From Sandaracinobacteroides sayramensis (lineage in GTDB: Bacteria > Pseudomonadota > Alphaproteobacteria > Sphingomonadales > Sphingomonadaceae), in NCBI RefSeq assembly GCF_022014495.1, contig NZ_JAKLSQ010000009.1, positions 56,487 through 120,486 on the forward strand: a stretch of DNA of 64,000 nt. The letters run 5' to 3'. Shown here in pieces: positions 54,235 through 62,036 of the stretch. Under the pieces are notes generated by a model, which was given only the letters and a program-made list of their open reading frames with translations, ran no database searches and was not told where the DNA came from. The translations under genes and the position numbers were made by a program. Positions within the stretch are counted from its first letter, which is position 1. The number at the start of each line of letters is the position of its first letter.

Positions 54235-55409
54235 GCGAGGATTTCGAAGCTCTCACTGTTGCGGATTATGCGAAGCAGGCCGCGCGGACTGATCAACGCA
54301 GCGGTGGCCGCGCACTGGGCTTCTCGATGCTTGGCCTTTTCGGCGAAGTCGGCAGCTTGCTCAGTGAGGCCAAGAAAAAGCAGCGCGACGATGCCTCCTA
54401 CCTGGGTTACGCTCACGCCGTCGCGGAAGAGCTTGGTGACGTCCTTTGGTATCTGGCGGCGATCGCACGGCGCAGCCGCATGGCGCTCAGCGACATCGCT
54501 GCCGCCGCGGCGACAAACGGCGGACAATGGCAGACGGGCGGCAACGAAACGCTCAGTTTCCATGCGCTGCAGCCGCAGCACATTCCGCTTGCCAAGGCAC
54601 CGATGCCGCAGTTCGAGCATAGCCTGCTCGCGCTGGCAGGCGACGTTGGGCTGCTCATCAACGATTTCCAGGCGGGCGGTCTTGCGAAGGACCGCGAAGC
54701 ACTCGCGGGCCGGCTGGTCGCGGTCATGCGCCGGTTGATCCAGGCGGCAAACGAATCCGGTGTTACCATCGAGGCTGCCGCCGTGAAGAATCTTCACAAG
54801 ATCTTCGATCGCTGGCCGCGCGAGCGCATCTATCCGGCGCCGACCGATGCGGCGCTCGACCCAGAAGAGCAATTGCCGCGGCGGATGGCGATCGACGTCT
54901 ATGAACGCACCGTTCGCGGGCAGACATTCGTGTATCAACGCTCAAGCGGTGTGTATGTCGGCGACCGGCTCACCGACAACGCGCTCGAACCCGACGACTA
55001 TCGCTTCCACGATGTCTTTCACTACGCTTATGTCGCGGTGCTTGGCTGGTCGCCAGTGCTGCGTGCGCTGCTCCGTCTCAAGCGCAAGAGCGATCCGAAA
55101 CTCGACGACGCCGAAGACGGTGCTCGGGCGATTCTCATCGAAGAGGGCATAACTTCCTGGATTTTCGGACAAGCGCAGCAACTCCGGTACTTTGAAAACG
55201 TGAAGCGCGGTGGCCTTCCGCTGGACATGCTGAAGCATGTCCGCCAGTTCGTCGCCGGCTACGAATCAGAACGCTGTCCGCTGTGGCTTTGGGAGGAAGC
55301 GATCCTCCAGGGCTATACGGCTTTCCGCTTCCTTCAGGAGCATCGGCGCGGCCGCGTCCTGATCGACTTCGCCAATCGCCGCCTGCGTATCAAGGAATTG
55401 CCGTCATGA
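54231..55409 (+). CDS. MazG-like nucleotide pyrophosphohydrolase with a long C-terminal domain
   Basis: A 392-residue protein. Residues about 28-90 have the MazG-type metal-binding pattern: LGLFGEVGSLLSEAKKK then AEELGDVLWYLAAIARR (E39, E46, E67, D70). MazG enzymes hydrolyse nucleoside triphosphates to monophosphate and pyrophosphate. The C-terminal 200 residues (RFHDVFHYAYVAVLGW and EEGITSWIFGQAQQ) are helical and not assigned by me. It overlaps a uracil-DNA glycosylase-like gene by four bases. Together they suggest control of aberrant or phage nucleotides. Confidence 0.75.
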   Translation: MSEDFEALTVADYAKQAARTDQRSGGRALGFSMLGLFGEVGSLLSEAKKKQRDDASYLGYAHAVAEELGDVLWYLAAIARRSRMALSDIAAAAATNGGQWQTGGNETLSFHALQPQHIPLAKAPMPQFEHSLLALAGDVGLLINDFQAGGLAKDREALAGRLVAVMRRLIQAANESGVTIEAAAVKNLHKIFDRWPRERIYPAPTDAALDPEEQLPRRMAIDVYERTVRGQTFVYQRSSGVYVGDRLTDNALEPDDYRFHDVFHYAYVAVLGWSPVLRALLRLKRKSDPKLDDAEDGARAILIEEGITSWIFGQAQQLRYFENVKRGGLPLDMLKHVRQFVAGYESERCPLWLWEEAILQGYTAFRFLQEHRRGRVLIDFANRRLRIKELPS

Positions 55410-56110
55410 CCCCGAAATCCTTTGTGTCCACCCTGGCGGCGACCGAACTTCCCTCAGTGTTCAATCCCTGGCGCGATCGCTGCACGGTCCATGACCGCAG
55501 CGACGCCGCCGCCCGGCGCCGCGACAATCTCGAAATGCTGCTCACCGCGGCGCTTGATCATCGCGTCGAAACGATCTGGATCGCGCGTGATCTCGGCTAT
55601 CGCGGGGGGCGGCGTACGGGCGTACCGCTGACCGACGAAATTCACCTCGGACATGCCGGTACGCTGATGGGCGGCATCGCATTCGAACGTGCGACGCAGG
55701 GACCCGCCGTGGCGGAGCGCACCGCGGCGATCGTCTGGCGTGTGCTAGAGCGGATCGGTCAGCCTGTCATGCTCTGGAACGTTTTCCCGTTCCATCCCCA
55801 TGAAGCGGATGATCCGATGTCGAACCGATGCCACACGCGAAGCGAGCGCGAGGCGACCTGGCCGATATTGCAAGCCCTCGTGTCAATGATCCGGCCCCGC
55901 CAGATCGTCGCGATCGGGCGCGATGCTCACCTGGCGCTGGACGGTCTCGACATTCCGACCACCGCGGTCCGCCATCCGAGCTACGGCGGGCAGCGCGAGT
56001 TCATCGAGGGCATGTTCAGCCTGTACGGTGTCGCGGATGACAACGATGAGCCGCTAGAACTGCCGTTGGGCGCGCCTCACGCCGCAGCAAGGAGATGTGC
56101 GCTCGCCTGA
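55406..56110 (+). CDS. Uracil-DNA glycosylase-superfamily protein
   Basis: A 234-residue protein with the UDG-like motif RDLGYRGGRRTGVPLTDE (61-78), a LWNVFPFHPHE segment (123-133) and the HPS motif in RHPSYGG (189-195). It lacks the long N-terminus of family 1 enzymes. It should excise uracil or another base from DNA, or recognise modified DNA. Its start overlaps the MazG stop (ATGA) and its 3' end overlaps the convergent TS-like gene by 34 bp. Confidence 0.78.
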   Translation: MTPKSFVSTLAATELPSVFNPWRDRCTVHDRSDAAARRRDNLEMLLTAALDHRVETIWIARDLGYRGGRRTGVPLTDEIHLGHAGTLMGGIAFERATQGPAVAERTAAIVWRVLERIGQPVMLWNVFPFHPHEADDPMSNRCHTRSEREATWPILQALVSMIRPRQIVAIGRDAHLALDGLDIPTTAVRHPSYGGQREFIEGMFSLYGVADDNDEPLELPLGAPHAAARRCALA

Positions 56111-56856
56111 TCGCAGCGCTCAAAGAGTTGCTTAAGATCGCCGCGGTTCCAGTTGGCGGTGTCGACCGTGGCGTTGGTCGAGACGATCGTGAGCGGACCC
56201 AGCGCGACCCCGCCTTCCTTGGCGATGAATTCGAGCAGACGGCCGAGGCCGATCAGATTGCCGAGCAGTTTTTCGATATAGTAGTGATTGCGGTAGAGCG
56301 CGGTCATGCCGAGGCGACGATCGTCGCCCTTGCCGATCAGCTTGAGACTGGCAAAGCTCAGGCACTGACCGCCGTAGGGCGAGTCATTCACGTCGCGGGC
56401 GGGGTCGAAGATCAGCAGTTCGAATTTGTTGAGCGCTCGGACGTTCGGGTTGCGCAGGCGCTCGACGATGCCCCAGATTTGATTGATTGGCTGGCCGTCG
56501 GCGCGGGGCAATTCCATCATCCGTTCGAAATAATAGCCCGACCAAGCGCCCGACCTCCGGACCTTCGGCAGCACGTTGTCGCGAAACCGGTCGAAGAATT
56601 GCGGCGCGCCGTAGCGCCTGTACAGCGCTGCCGGAAAAATCGTGTTGGCGACCGTCTCGATGGGCTTCTTGCCATGGCCCGAAAGGAAGGCATCGACTTC
56701 CGCCACGACGGGATCGGCGAGTGTTGCGCGCGCAGTCGGCTCGGCCACGGAGATGACGACATTCTGCGCCTGGTGTCCGGTGGCGAGGTCGACGAGCCGG
56801 ACCGCCTCGCGCCAGCCAGCAACGCAGTCAGGCTGCGGCGGTATGGGAAGATACAT
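56077..56856 (-). CDS. Distant thymidylate synthase-like protein
   Basis: A 259-residue protein. Residues 164-230 align with the thymidylate synthase core: QCLSFASLKL matches the PCH nucleophile region (C165), then TALYRNHYYIEKLLGNLIGLGRLLEF matches the Arg-rich nucleotide-binding helix (R189, N200), followed by a segment like the GGDTHLYSNH strand. The N-terminal 150 residues are dissimilar. It may methylate or hydroxymethylate a pyrimidine nucleotide, or only bind one. Last gene of the leftward operon; it overlaps the protease gene by 29 bp. Assignment rests on pattern reading by eye. Confidence 0.6.
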   Translation of the reverse strand: MYLPIPPQPDCVAGWREAVRLVDLATGHQAQNVVISVAEPTARATLADPVVAEVDAFLSGHGKKPIETVANTIFPAALYRRYGAPQFFDRFRDNVLPKVRRSGAWSGYYFERMMELPRADGQPINQIWGIVERLRNPNVRALNKFELLIFDPARDVNDSPYGGQCLSFASLKLIGKGDDRRLGMTALYRNHYYIEKLLGNLIGLGRLLEFIAKEGGVALGPLTIVSTNATVDTANWNRGDLKQLFERCDQASAHLLAAA

Positions 56857-57508
56857 CGACTTCCTCCGTCAAATTTGCCGTGGCGAAAAGGCGCGGCGCT
56901 AGAAAGCGCTCAGTAAGCCAGGCGTGGCCTTCCAAGCCCCAACCTGGTCCCCAGCTGTTGCGGATGAGAATGGCCGGGATGCCGTCCACGGTTCCATGCC
57001 CGACCGCGACGACCGCGTGCCGTTGCGCTGGCTCGGGGAGTTCGTCGTTCGCCGGATCGACGACGCCATCACCGCGCGGCTGGAAGAAAGACCGTGACAG
57101 CATCGTCAGCATGAGCACCGGCGTGTCACGGTCCAGCGCGGCAAGGATGGATGACAGGTCGGTTCCATCCCTCTGTCCGTTGCGGCCATAGAGCGGGCCA
57201 ACGGTCGCCGGCGGCGTCCACAGTCGATGATCGGCTGGAACCGCAGCCAGATACGGCCAGCCTTTCTCGTCGGGTTGGCCATCGAGCCGTAGCGCGTCCA
57301 GCATTGTGGATAGCAGTGCGCCGCTCGTCGGCGGTCTGCCCGCCCGTTTCTGCGCGGCATGAAAGGCGAATTCACACGACAGCGGTGCCCAGCCGTCGCG
57401 AAGCCCGGCGTGGGTGTCGCTCGCGGCGAATGCGAGGCATGTCGGCCGCGCGCCTTGATCGCGCGCAGGTCCGAACAGCGGCCGAAGGTCACGGACGATA
57501 TCGATCAT
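56828..57508 (-). CDS. Papain-like (C1 family) cysteine protease
   Basis: A 226-residue protein without signal peptide. The C1 catalytic set is in order: oxyanion Q18 and nucleophile C24 in RDQGARPTCLAFA, H164 in RHAVVAVGHG and N184 in IRNSWGPGWG. There is no long propeptide, so activity must be restrained otherwise. The next gene upstream encodes a protein with a chagasin-like inhibitor domain, six bases away, which offers that restraint. Substrate unknown; the cytoplasmic location suggests a toxin or regulatory protease. Confidence 0.82.
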   Translation of the reverse strand: MIDIVRDLRPLFGPARDQGARPTCLAFAASDTHAGLRDGWAPLSCEFAFHAAQKRAGRPPTSGALLSTMLDALRLDGQPDEKGWPYLAAVPADHRLWTPPATVGPLYGRNGQRDGTDLSSILAALDRDTPVLMLTMLSRSFFQPRGDGVVDPANDELPEPAQRHAVVAVGHGTVDGIPAILIRNSWGPGWGLEGHAWLTERFLAPRLFATANLTEEVDVSSHTAAA

Positions 57509-57514
57509 GGGGCG

Positions 57515-58525
57515 TCAGGCGGCCTCGAGCAGGTGCCGCCGTTCGGCGCGCGACAGGCCCGTCTGTTCCGGGCCGGTGAGGTCGAAATCGAGCGTCAGGC
57601 TGGTGAGGGCCGGCGCAGGCTGCCACGGCCGCCGCTCGTCGAGCGACATGCGGCCGCGCCGCGGCGCATCGGGCGCCGCGGTGACACGGCGGACAACGGG
57701 ACCACCGATGCCATCGCCGTCGATTGCCTCACGCTCGTCGCGAACGACGGCGAAGCCGCTGGCGATCAGTTGGTCGAGATCCCAGAGATACCCACCGCCG
57801 CTATGTTCTTCGAGCCGCAGCACGAAAAGATCATTGCGACTGCCATCGATCCGCGAGCCGGCATCGCGCTCGGTCAGCAGCCAGACGTCGCCGCGATAGT
57901 TGTCGGGCCGATAGTCCTTGAGGAGATCGACCTTCAGGCTGCGCGGCTGCGTCCGGAGCAGGTCGGTCATCACCGATGGCGAAATCAGATTGTAGCGAAC
58001 CAGGGTGCGGCACGTCGCCTCATAGCTGGCGCCGATCCGCAGCGAGAGCTGATAGACGACATTGGGGCGCCGGAAATGATCGATCTGCCATCCTTGTCGC
58101 GCGCTGTGCGCGAGCATCAGCCATTTCGGCATCATGAAGGCGATCGCAAAGGCGTCGGCTTCGGTTTCCTCGAAGTTGTTTCCCGGTTCGGGCGACATCG
58201 GCATCCGGCGCAGGATGCTCTCATCGTCGAGGCTCGGCTCGTGTCGCATCGAAAAATGCCCGAGTTCGTGCGCGGCCGTGAAGCGCTGGATGCTCATCGG
58301 TCGTTCCGTCGTGACGAGAACGCCAGGAGCAGGTGCGCTGAGATAGGCGCCGAGCAGGCCTTTCAGGGGACGAAGCAGCAAGGGTAGACCCACGGCATGG
58401 ATCGCGCCGAAGACATCGACGCTGCCGCCTTGGGTCTCGATCAGTGCGCGCGTATCGAGTTCGCGATGCAGGCGGCCCGCTGCCATCGTACCAGCGCGAA
58501 CCGCGCTCGCATAATCCGACGCCAT
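57515..58525 (-). CDS. ImmA/IrrE-family metalloprotease fused to a chagasin-like (I42) domain
   Basis: A 336-residue protein. The first part is an M78 metalloprotease with HELGH (86-90) and a third ligand in EETEADAFAIAF (119-130). From about 210 to 320 the sequence shows the three loops of chagasin inhibitors in order: SGGGYLW (242-248, for NPTTGFxW), GDGIGG (270-275, for GxGG) and RRPW (298-301, for RPW). Chagasins block papain-like proteases, and one is encoded next. ImmA/IrrE proteases usually cleave a partner XRE repressor, here the gene upstream. So one protein may sense, cleave the repressor and inhibit the protease. Confidence 0.78.
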   Translation of the reverse strand: MASDYASAVRAGTMAAGRLHRELDTRALIETQGGSVDVFGAIHAVGLPLLLRPLKGLLGAYLSAPAPGVLVTTERPMSIQRFTAAHELGHFSMRHEPSLDDESILRRMPMSPEPGNNFEETEADAFAIAFMMPKWLMLAHSARQGWQIDHFRRPNVVYQLSLRIGASYEATCRTLVRYNLISPSVMTDLLRTQPRSLKVDLLKDYRPDNYRGDVWLLTERDAGSRIDGSRNDLFVLRLEEHSGGGYLWDLDQLIASGFAVVRDEREAIDGDGIGGPVVRRVTAAPDAPRRGRMSLDERRPWQPAPALTSLTLDFDLTGPEQTGLSRAERRHLLEAA

Positions 58526-58528
58526 CGA

Positions 58529-58903
58529 TCAGCTCCGTTCGCCGCCAGACCGCGAGCGGAGATATTCGGCAAACCGGCTCAGCTCGGCCCGGTCCTCAGT
58601 CGACAAGGCCGCAACGCGTCGCGCCAGATGGGCGACATCGGCGGGAAGGCTCGCGGAGGCCTCGTCTTCGCCGGTAAAATAGGCCACCGACTGGCGGTAA
58701 AGACGGGCAAGCCGCGTCAGTTCGATCGCTTCAACGCGGCGCTGGCCATTCTCGATATCGGTAAGCGCGGTCCGGGGAATCTTGAGATAGGCAGCAACTT
58801 CTTCCTGCTTGAGGCCGAGATATTTCCGTGCTTCGCGCAGACGGTCGCCCAAGCGCCGCCGCTCCTGCTCGTCGCCTTCCTGGCGGAGTGCGAGATTGGT
58901 CAT
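58529..58903 (-). CDS. XRE-family repressor, partner of the ImmA/IrrE protease
   Basis: A 124-residue protein with an XRE domain (LREARKYLGLKQEEVAAYLKIPRTALTDIENGQRRV) and a helical tail ending RFAEYLRSRSGGERS. XRE plus ImmA/IrrE pairs act as repressor and anti-repressor on mobile elements and also as the RosmerTA type of toxin-antitoxin defence pair. It overlaps the ACP-like gene by four bases and precedes the protease gene by three. A matching palindrome lies upstream of the operon. Confidence 0.85.
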   Translation of the reverse strand: MTNLALRQEGDEQERRRLGDRLREARKYLGLKQEEVAAYLKIPRTALTDIENGQRRVEAIELTRLARLYRQSVAYFTGEDEASASLPADVAHLARRVAALSTEDRAELSRFAEYLRSRSGGERS

Positions 58904-59238
58904 GGCTTCGACCCTTTCTTCTTAACCCAGACGCGTTCGATCTTAGGGAGGAGGTCGTCAATCGCCTTCTCGATCGAATTGTAGCCGCCGGTGCGGACGA
59001 TGCTGTCGCGAAGCTCGATGTCGAGGACCTGCTCCACCGCGCAAAGCGTGTCGACCACGGACAAGGAGTCGAGTGGCACGGGCGCCTGGATGATCTTCGG
59101 GTTTTCCGGAGGTAGGGCAATTCCGCGCACCTGTGCCTCAGCCCTGGCCACTTGCAGCAGTTCGTCGACCAACGCCCTAATGGCGTCGGCTTTGGGAAAC
59201 GCGGTTGCCGCGGGCTTCGGAGGAGCGATTGTCGCCAT
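58900..59238 (-). CDS. Acyl-carrier-protein-like protein
   Basis: A 112-residue protein. The C-terminal half reads PLDSLSVVDTLCAVEQVLDIEL, with DSL (57-59) at the place of the phosphopantetheine serine of ACPs, followed by a helix pattern like theirs. The N-terminal 50 residues are extra. If the serine is modified it could carry an acyl or aminoacyl group; if not, it may be a structural relative. First gene of the leftward operon and overlapping the XRE gene. ATG 59238 begins after the longer frame from 59259. Confidence 0.5.
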   Translation of the reverse strand: MATIAPPKPAATAFPKADAIRALVDELLQVARAEAQVRGIALPPENPKIIQAPVPLDSLSVVDTLCAVEQVLDIELRDSIVRTGGYNSIEKAIDDLLPKIERVWVKKKGSKP

Positions 59239-59260
59239 GCATGCCTCGCACGATTTCACT

Positions 59261-59281
59261 ACATTAAATGCGATATAATGT
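59261..59281 (-). promoter_or_regulatory. Candidate XRE operator and promoter of the leftward operon
   Basis: ACATTA (59261-59266) and TAATGT (59276-59281) form an inverted repeat 23 bases before the first gene of the ACP-like/XRE/ImmA operon. On the reverse strand it contains TTTAAT, a possible -10. It is the most AT-rich spot in the region. Confidence 0.5.
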
Positions 59282-59562
59282 CTGATAATCCGACACGCAA
59301 GCCCGAATTTGCAGCTCGGATTTTTGCAGGGTGTAGCGGGTCATCGGCGGTGCGGTGTGGTGGTCAGTGCCACCTCGAGGGACAACGGCAGGGCAGAATC
59401 ATCAACTCGGGTCATAGCTCGATCAAAAGAACAGAGCTGGAATATTGAGTCAGTCGCCGACGAGTGATCTCCTTCGGTCACCCACCAGCCCCCAGCGGCT
59501 CCGTTCATTTCGGGCGGCCCATAGCCGAGTCTTGAAGCCGCGCCCCGACCGCATCCGGCGGT
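59282..59562. other. Intergenic spacer before traG
   Basis: About 280 bases without a gene that I can support. The cargo operon reads leftward and traG rightward, so a traG promoter should lie here, but no clear boxes are visible. Confidence 0.4.
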
Positions 59563-61608
59563 ATGGGCGGGAGCTTCAACGTGACCCCGACCAAATTGCT
59601 CATCGGCCAGATCCTTGTCGTGTTCGCAATCGTGATCGCGGGCCTCTGGGCGGCGACCCAATGGGCGGCGGCGATGCTCGCCTACCAGCCCGAACTTGGT
59701 CCGGCCTGGTTCATGGCTGGAAGCACGCCGGTCTATCGTCCCTGGGCGCTCTTCCCCTGGTGGTATCACTACGATGCCTATGCGCCGCATGTTTTCGACA
59801 AGGCCGGCGCGCTCGCCGGCGCGAGCGGTTTCATCGGCTGCGGCGCGGCGATCGCAGGCTCGCTCTGGCGCGCGCGGCAGTCGCGCCAGGTCACCACTTA
59901 TGGTTCCGCGCGCTGGGCCAAGCCGAACGAGATCGAGCGGGCAGGCCTTCATGGTGACGCCGGCGTGTTCCTGGGCCGCTCGCGTGGCCGTTATCTGCGC
60001 CATAACGGCCCCGAACATATCATGGCGTTCGCGCCGACCCGTTCGGGCAAGGGCGTCGGGCTGGTCATACCGACGTTGCTCGGCTGGACCGGCAGCACCG
60101 TCGTTCACGACATCAAGGGTGAAAACTGGCAGCTCACCGCCGGTTGGCGCGCGCGCTTCTCCCACGTCCTGCTGTTCAACCCGACCGATCCCGCTTCCGC
60201 CAAATACAACCCGCTGCTCGAAGTCCGGCGCGGCGAGCATGAGGTCCGCGACGTCCAGAACATCGCCGACATCCTGGTCGATCCCGAAGGCGCGCTCGAA
60301 CGGCGCAACCATTGGGAGAAAACCAGCCACAGCCTGCTGGTCGGCGCGATCCTCCACGTTCTTTATGCCGAGCCGGAAAAGACGCTCGCGCGGGTAGCCA
60401 CATTCCTGTCGGACCCCCAGCAGCCGTTCGTCACCACGCTCCGGCGGATGATGACCACCAATCATCTCGGCACGAAGGATGCGCCGATCGTGCATCCGGT
60501 CGTGGCGTCGGCGGCGCGCGAGGTGCTCAACAAGTCCGAGAACGAGCGCAGCGGCGTCCTCTCCACCGCCATGTCATTTCTCGGCCTCTATCGCGACCCG
60601 ACCGTCGCCGAGGTCACGTCGCGCTGCGACTGGCGGATCGCGGATCTCGTCGAGGCGGGCCACCCCGTCTCGCTCTACCTCGTCATTCCGCCATCGGACA
60701 TCAGCCGAACCAAGCCGCTGGTACGCTTGGTGCTCAACCAGATTGGTCGCCGCCTTACCGAGAAGCTGGATGCCGATCCTGCCAAGGCGGGCAAGCACAA
60801 GCTCCTGATGATGCTGGACGAGTTTCCGGCATTGGGGCGCCTCGACTTCTTCGAGACCAGCCTTGCGTTTCTTGCAGGCTATGGGGTTCGCGCCTTCCTG
60901 ATCGCGCAGTCGCTCAATCAAATCGAGAAGGCATATGGCGAGCACAACTCCATTCTCGATAACTGCCATGTCCGTATTGCCTTCGCGACCAATGACGAAC
61001 GCACGGCGCGGCGGATCTCGGACGCGCTCGGCATCGCCACCGAGCAGCGCGCGATGCGCAACTACGCCGGCCACAGGCTCGCGCTGTGGTTGGCCCATGT
61101 CATGGTCAGCCGGCAGGAGACGGCGCGGCCGCTCCTGACCACCGGCGAGGTGATGCAGCTCCCGCCCAAGGACGAACTGGTGCTCGTTTCCGGCATGGCG
61201 CCGATCCGCGCGAAGAAGCTGCGCTATTACGAGGATCGCAATTTCCGCGAGCGGATCGCGCCGCCGCCCCAGCTCGCGCCCGGAGACTATCCCGATCGCC
61301 CGCAGGGCCGCCCCGACGATTGGAGCGGGCTGGTCCGCGCGCCTGACAGCCGGCTTGGCAAGGCCGACGACGACGCGAAAGCCGATGAGGACGGCGGCTT
61401 GCAACAGCAGCGCCATCCCGGACTCGGCGAGGAACAGACCAAAAAGCCCGAACCGCCCAGGCAGCTCGATCTTCTCGGCCTCGACCGCGACGACACCGAT
61501 CCCGTCGCCGAAAAGCACGCGATGGACCGCGCCGGCACCACCGGCACGCTGATCCGCGCCCATACCATCAACCAGGGTCGCGACAGCGACACACTGCCGA
61601 GCTTCTGA
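59563..61608 (+). CDS. traG: TraG/VirD4-type conjugative coupling protein
   Basis: A 681-residue ATPase with two N-terminal membrane segments (about 12-38 and 85-103), Walker A PTRSGKGVG (158-166) and Walker B LLMMLDEFPALG. It docks the relaxase-DNA complex to the type IV secretion channel. The acidic C-terminal tail (from about 590) resembles IncP/alphaproteobacterial TraG. It starts the trb operon. Confidence 0.93.
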   Translation: MGGSFNVTPTKLLIGQILVVFAIVIAGLWAATQWAAAMLAYQPELGPAWFMAGSTPVYRPWALFPWWYHYDAYAPHVFDKAGALAGASGFIGCGAAIAGSLWRARQSRQVTTYGSARWAKPNEIERAGLHGDAGVFLGRSRGRYLRHNGPEHIMAFAPTRSGKGVGLVIPTLLGWTGSTVVHDIKGENWQLTAGWRARFSHVLLFNPTDPASAKYNPLLEVRRGEHEVRDVQNIADILVDPEGALERRNHWEKTSHSLLVGAILHVLYAEPEKTLARVATFLSDPQQPFVTTLRRMMTTNHLGTKDAPIVHPVVASAAREVLNKSENERSGVLSTAMSFLGLYRDPTVAEVTSRCDWRIADLVEAGHPVSLYLVIPPSDISRTKPLVRLVLNQIGRRLTEKLDADPAKAGKHKLLMMLDEFPALGRLDFFETSLAFLAGYGVRAFLIAQSLNQIEKAYGEHNSILDNCHVRIAFATNDERTARRISDALGIATEQRAMRNYAGHRLALWLAHVMVSRQETARPLLTTGEVMQLPPKDELVLVSGMAPIRAKKLRYYEDRNFRERIAPPPQLAPGDYPDRPQGRPDDWSGLVRAPDSRLGKADDDAKADEDGGLQQQRHPGLGEEQTKKPEPPRQLDLLGLDRDDTDPVAEKHAMDRAGTTGTLIRAHTINQGRDSDTLPSF

Positions 61609-61610
61609 CG

Positions 61611-62036
61611 ATGGCGGCGATCAAACCCAACCGCGTCCGCTACCAGCTCTTCCTGCCCGAAGATCTGAGCCACCGCTTCGAGGCGCTGGCGAGCCAGCCC
61701 GGCGCGTCCAAATCGGCGATCCTCACCGACGCGCTCACCGCCTGGCTCAACCGGCAGGCGGCGAGCGGGCTGGAGAACAAGTTCAGCCAGCGGCTCGATC
61801 GCATGTCGCTCGCGCTGGGGCGTGTCGAGCGTGACGGGCATGTGCTGCTCGAGAGCCTGGCGCTGTTCATCCGCTATGAACTGATGGTGCAGGCCCCTTT
61901 GGCCGAAGCCGACGAAGCGGCGCGTGCGATCGGCCGAGACCGCTTCGAGGCGTTCATTGCCCGCGTCGGCGAAGCGCTCGCCAGCGGCCAGCGCACGCTT
62001 GCTGCCTCCGCGAAAGACAATGGAGGTGGGCGATGA
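61611..62036 (+). CDS. CopG-like ribbon-helix-helix protein of the transfer operon
   Basis: A 141-residue protein starting IKPNRVRYQLFLPEDLSHRFEALASQPGASKSAILTDALTAWL, the RHH DNA-binding pattern, followed by a helical domain. It starts two bases after the traG stop and overlaps trbB by four bases. Such CopG proteins sit before trbB in alphaproteobacterial elements and may regulate the operon or help the relaxosome. Confidence 0.82.
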   Translation: MAAIKPNRVRYQLFLPEDLSHRFEALASQPGASKSAILTDALTAWLNRQAASGLENKFSQRLDRMSLALGRVERDGHVLLESLALFIRYELMVQAPLAEADEAARAIGRDRFEAFIARVGEALASGQRTLAASAKDNGGGR

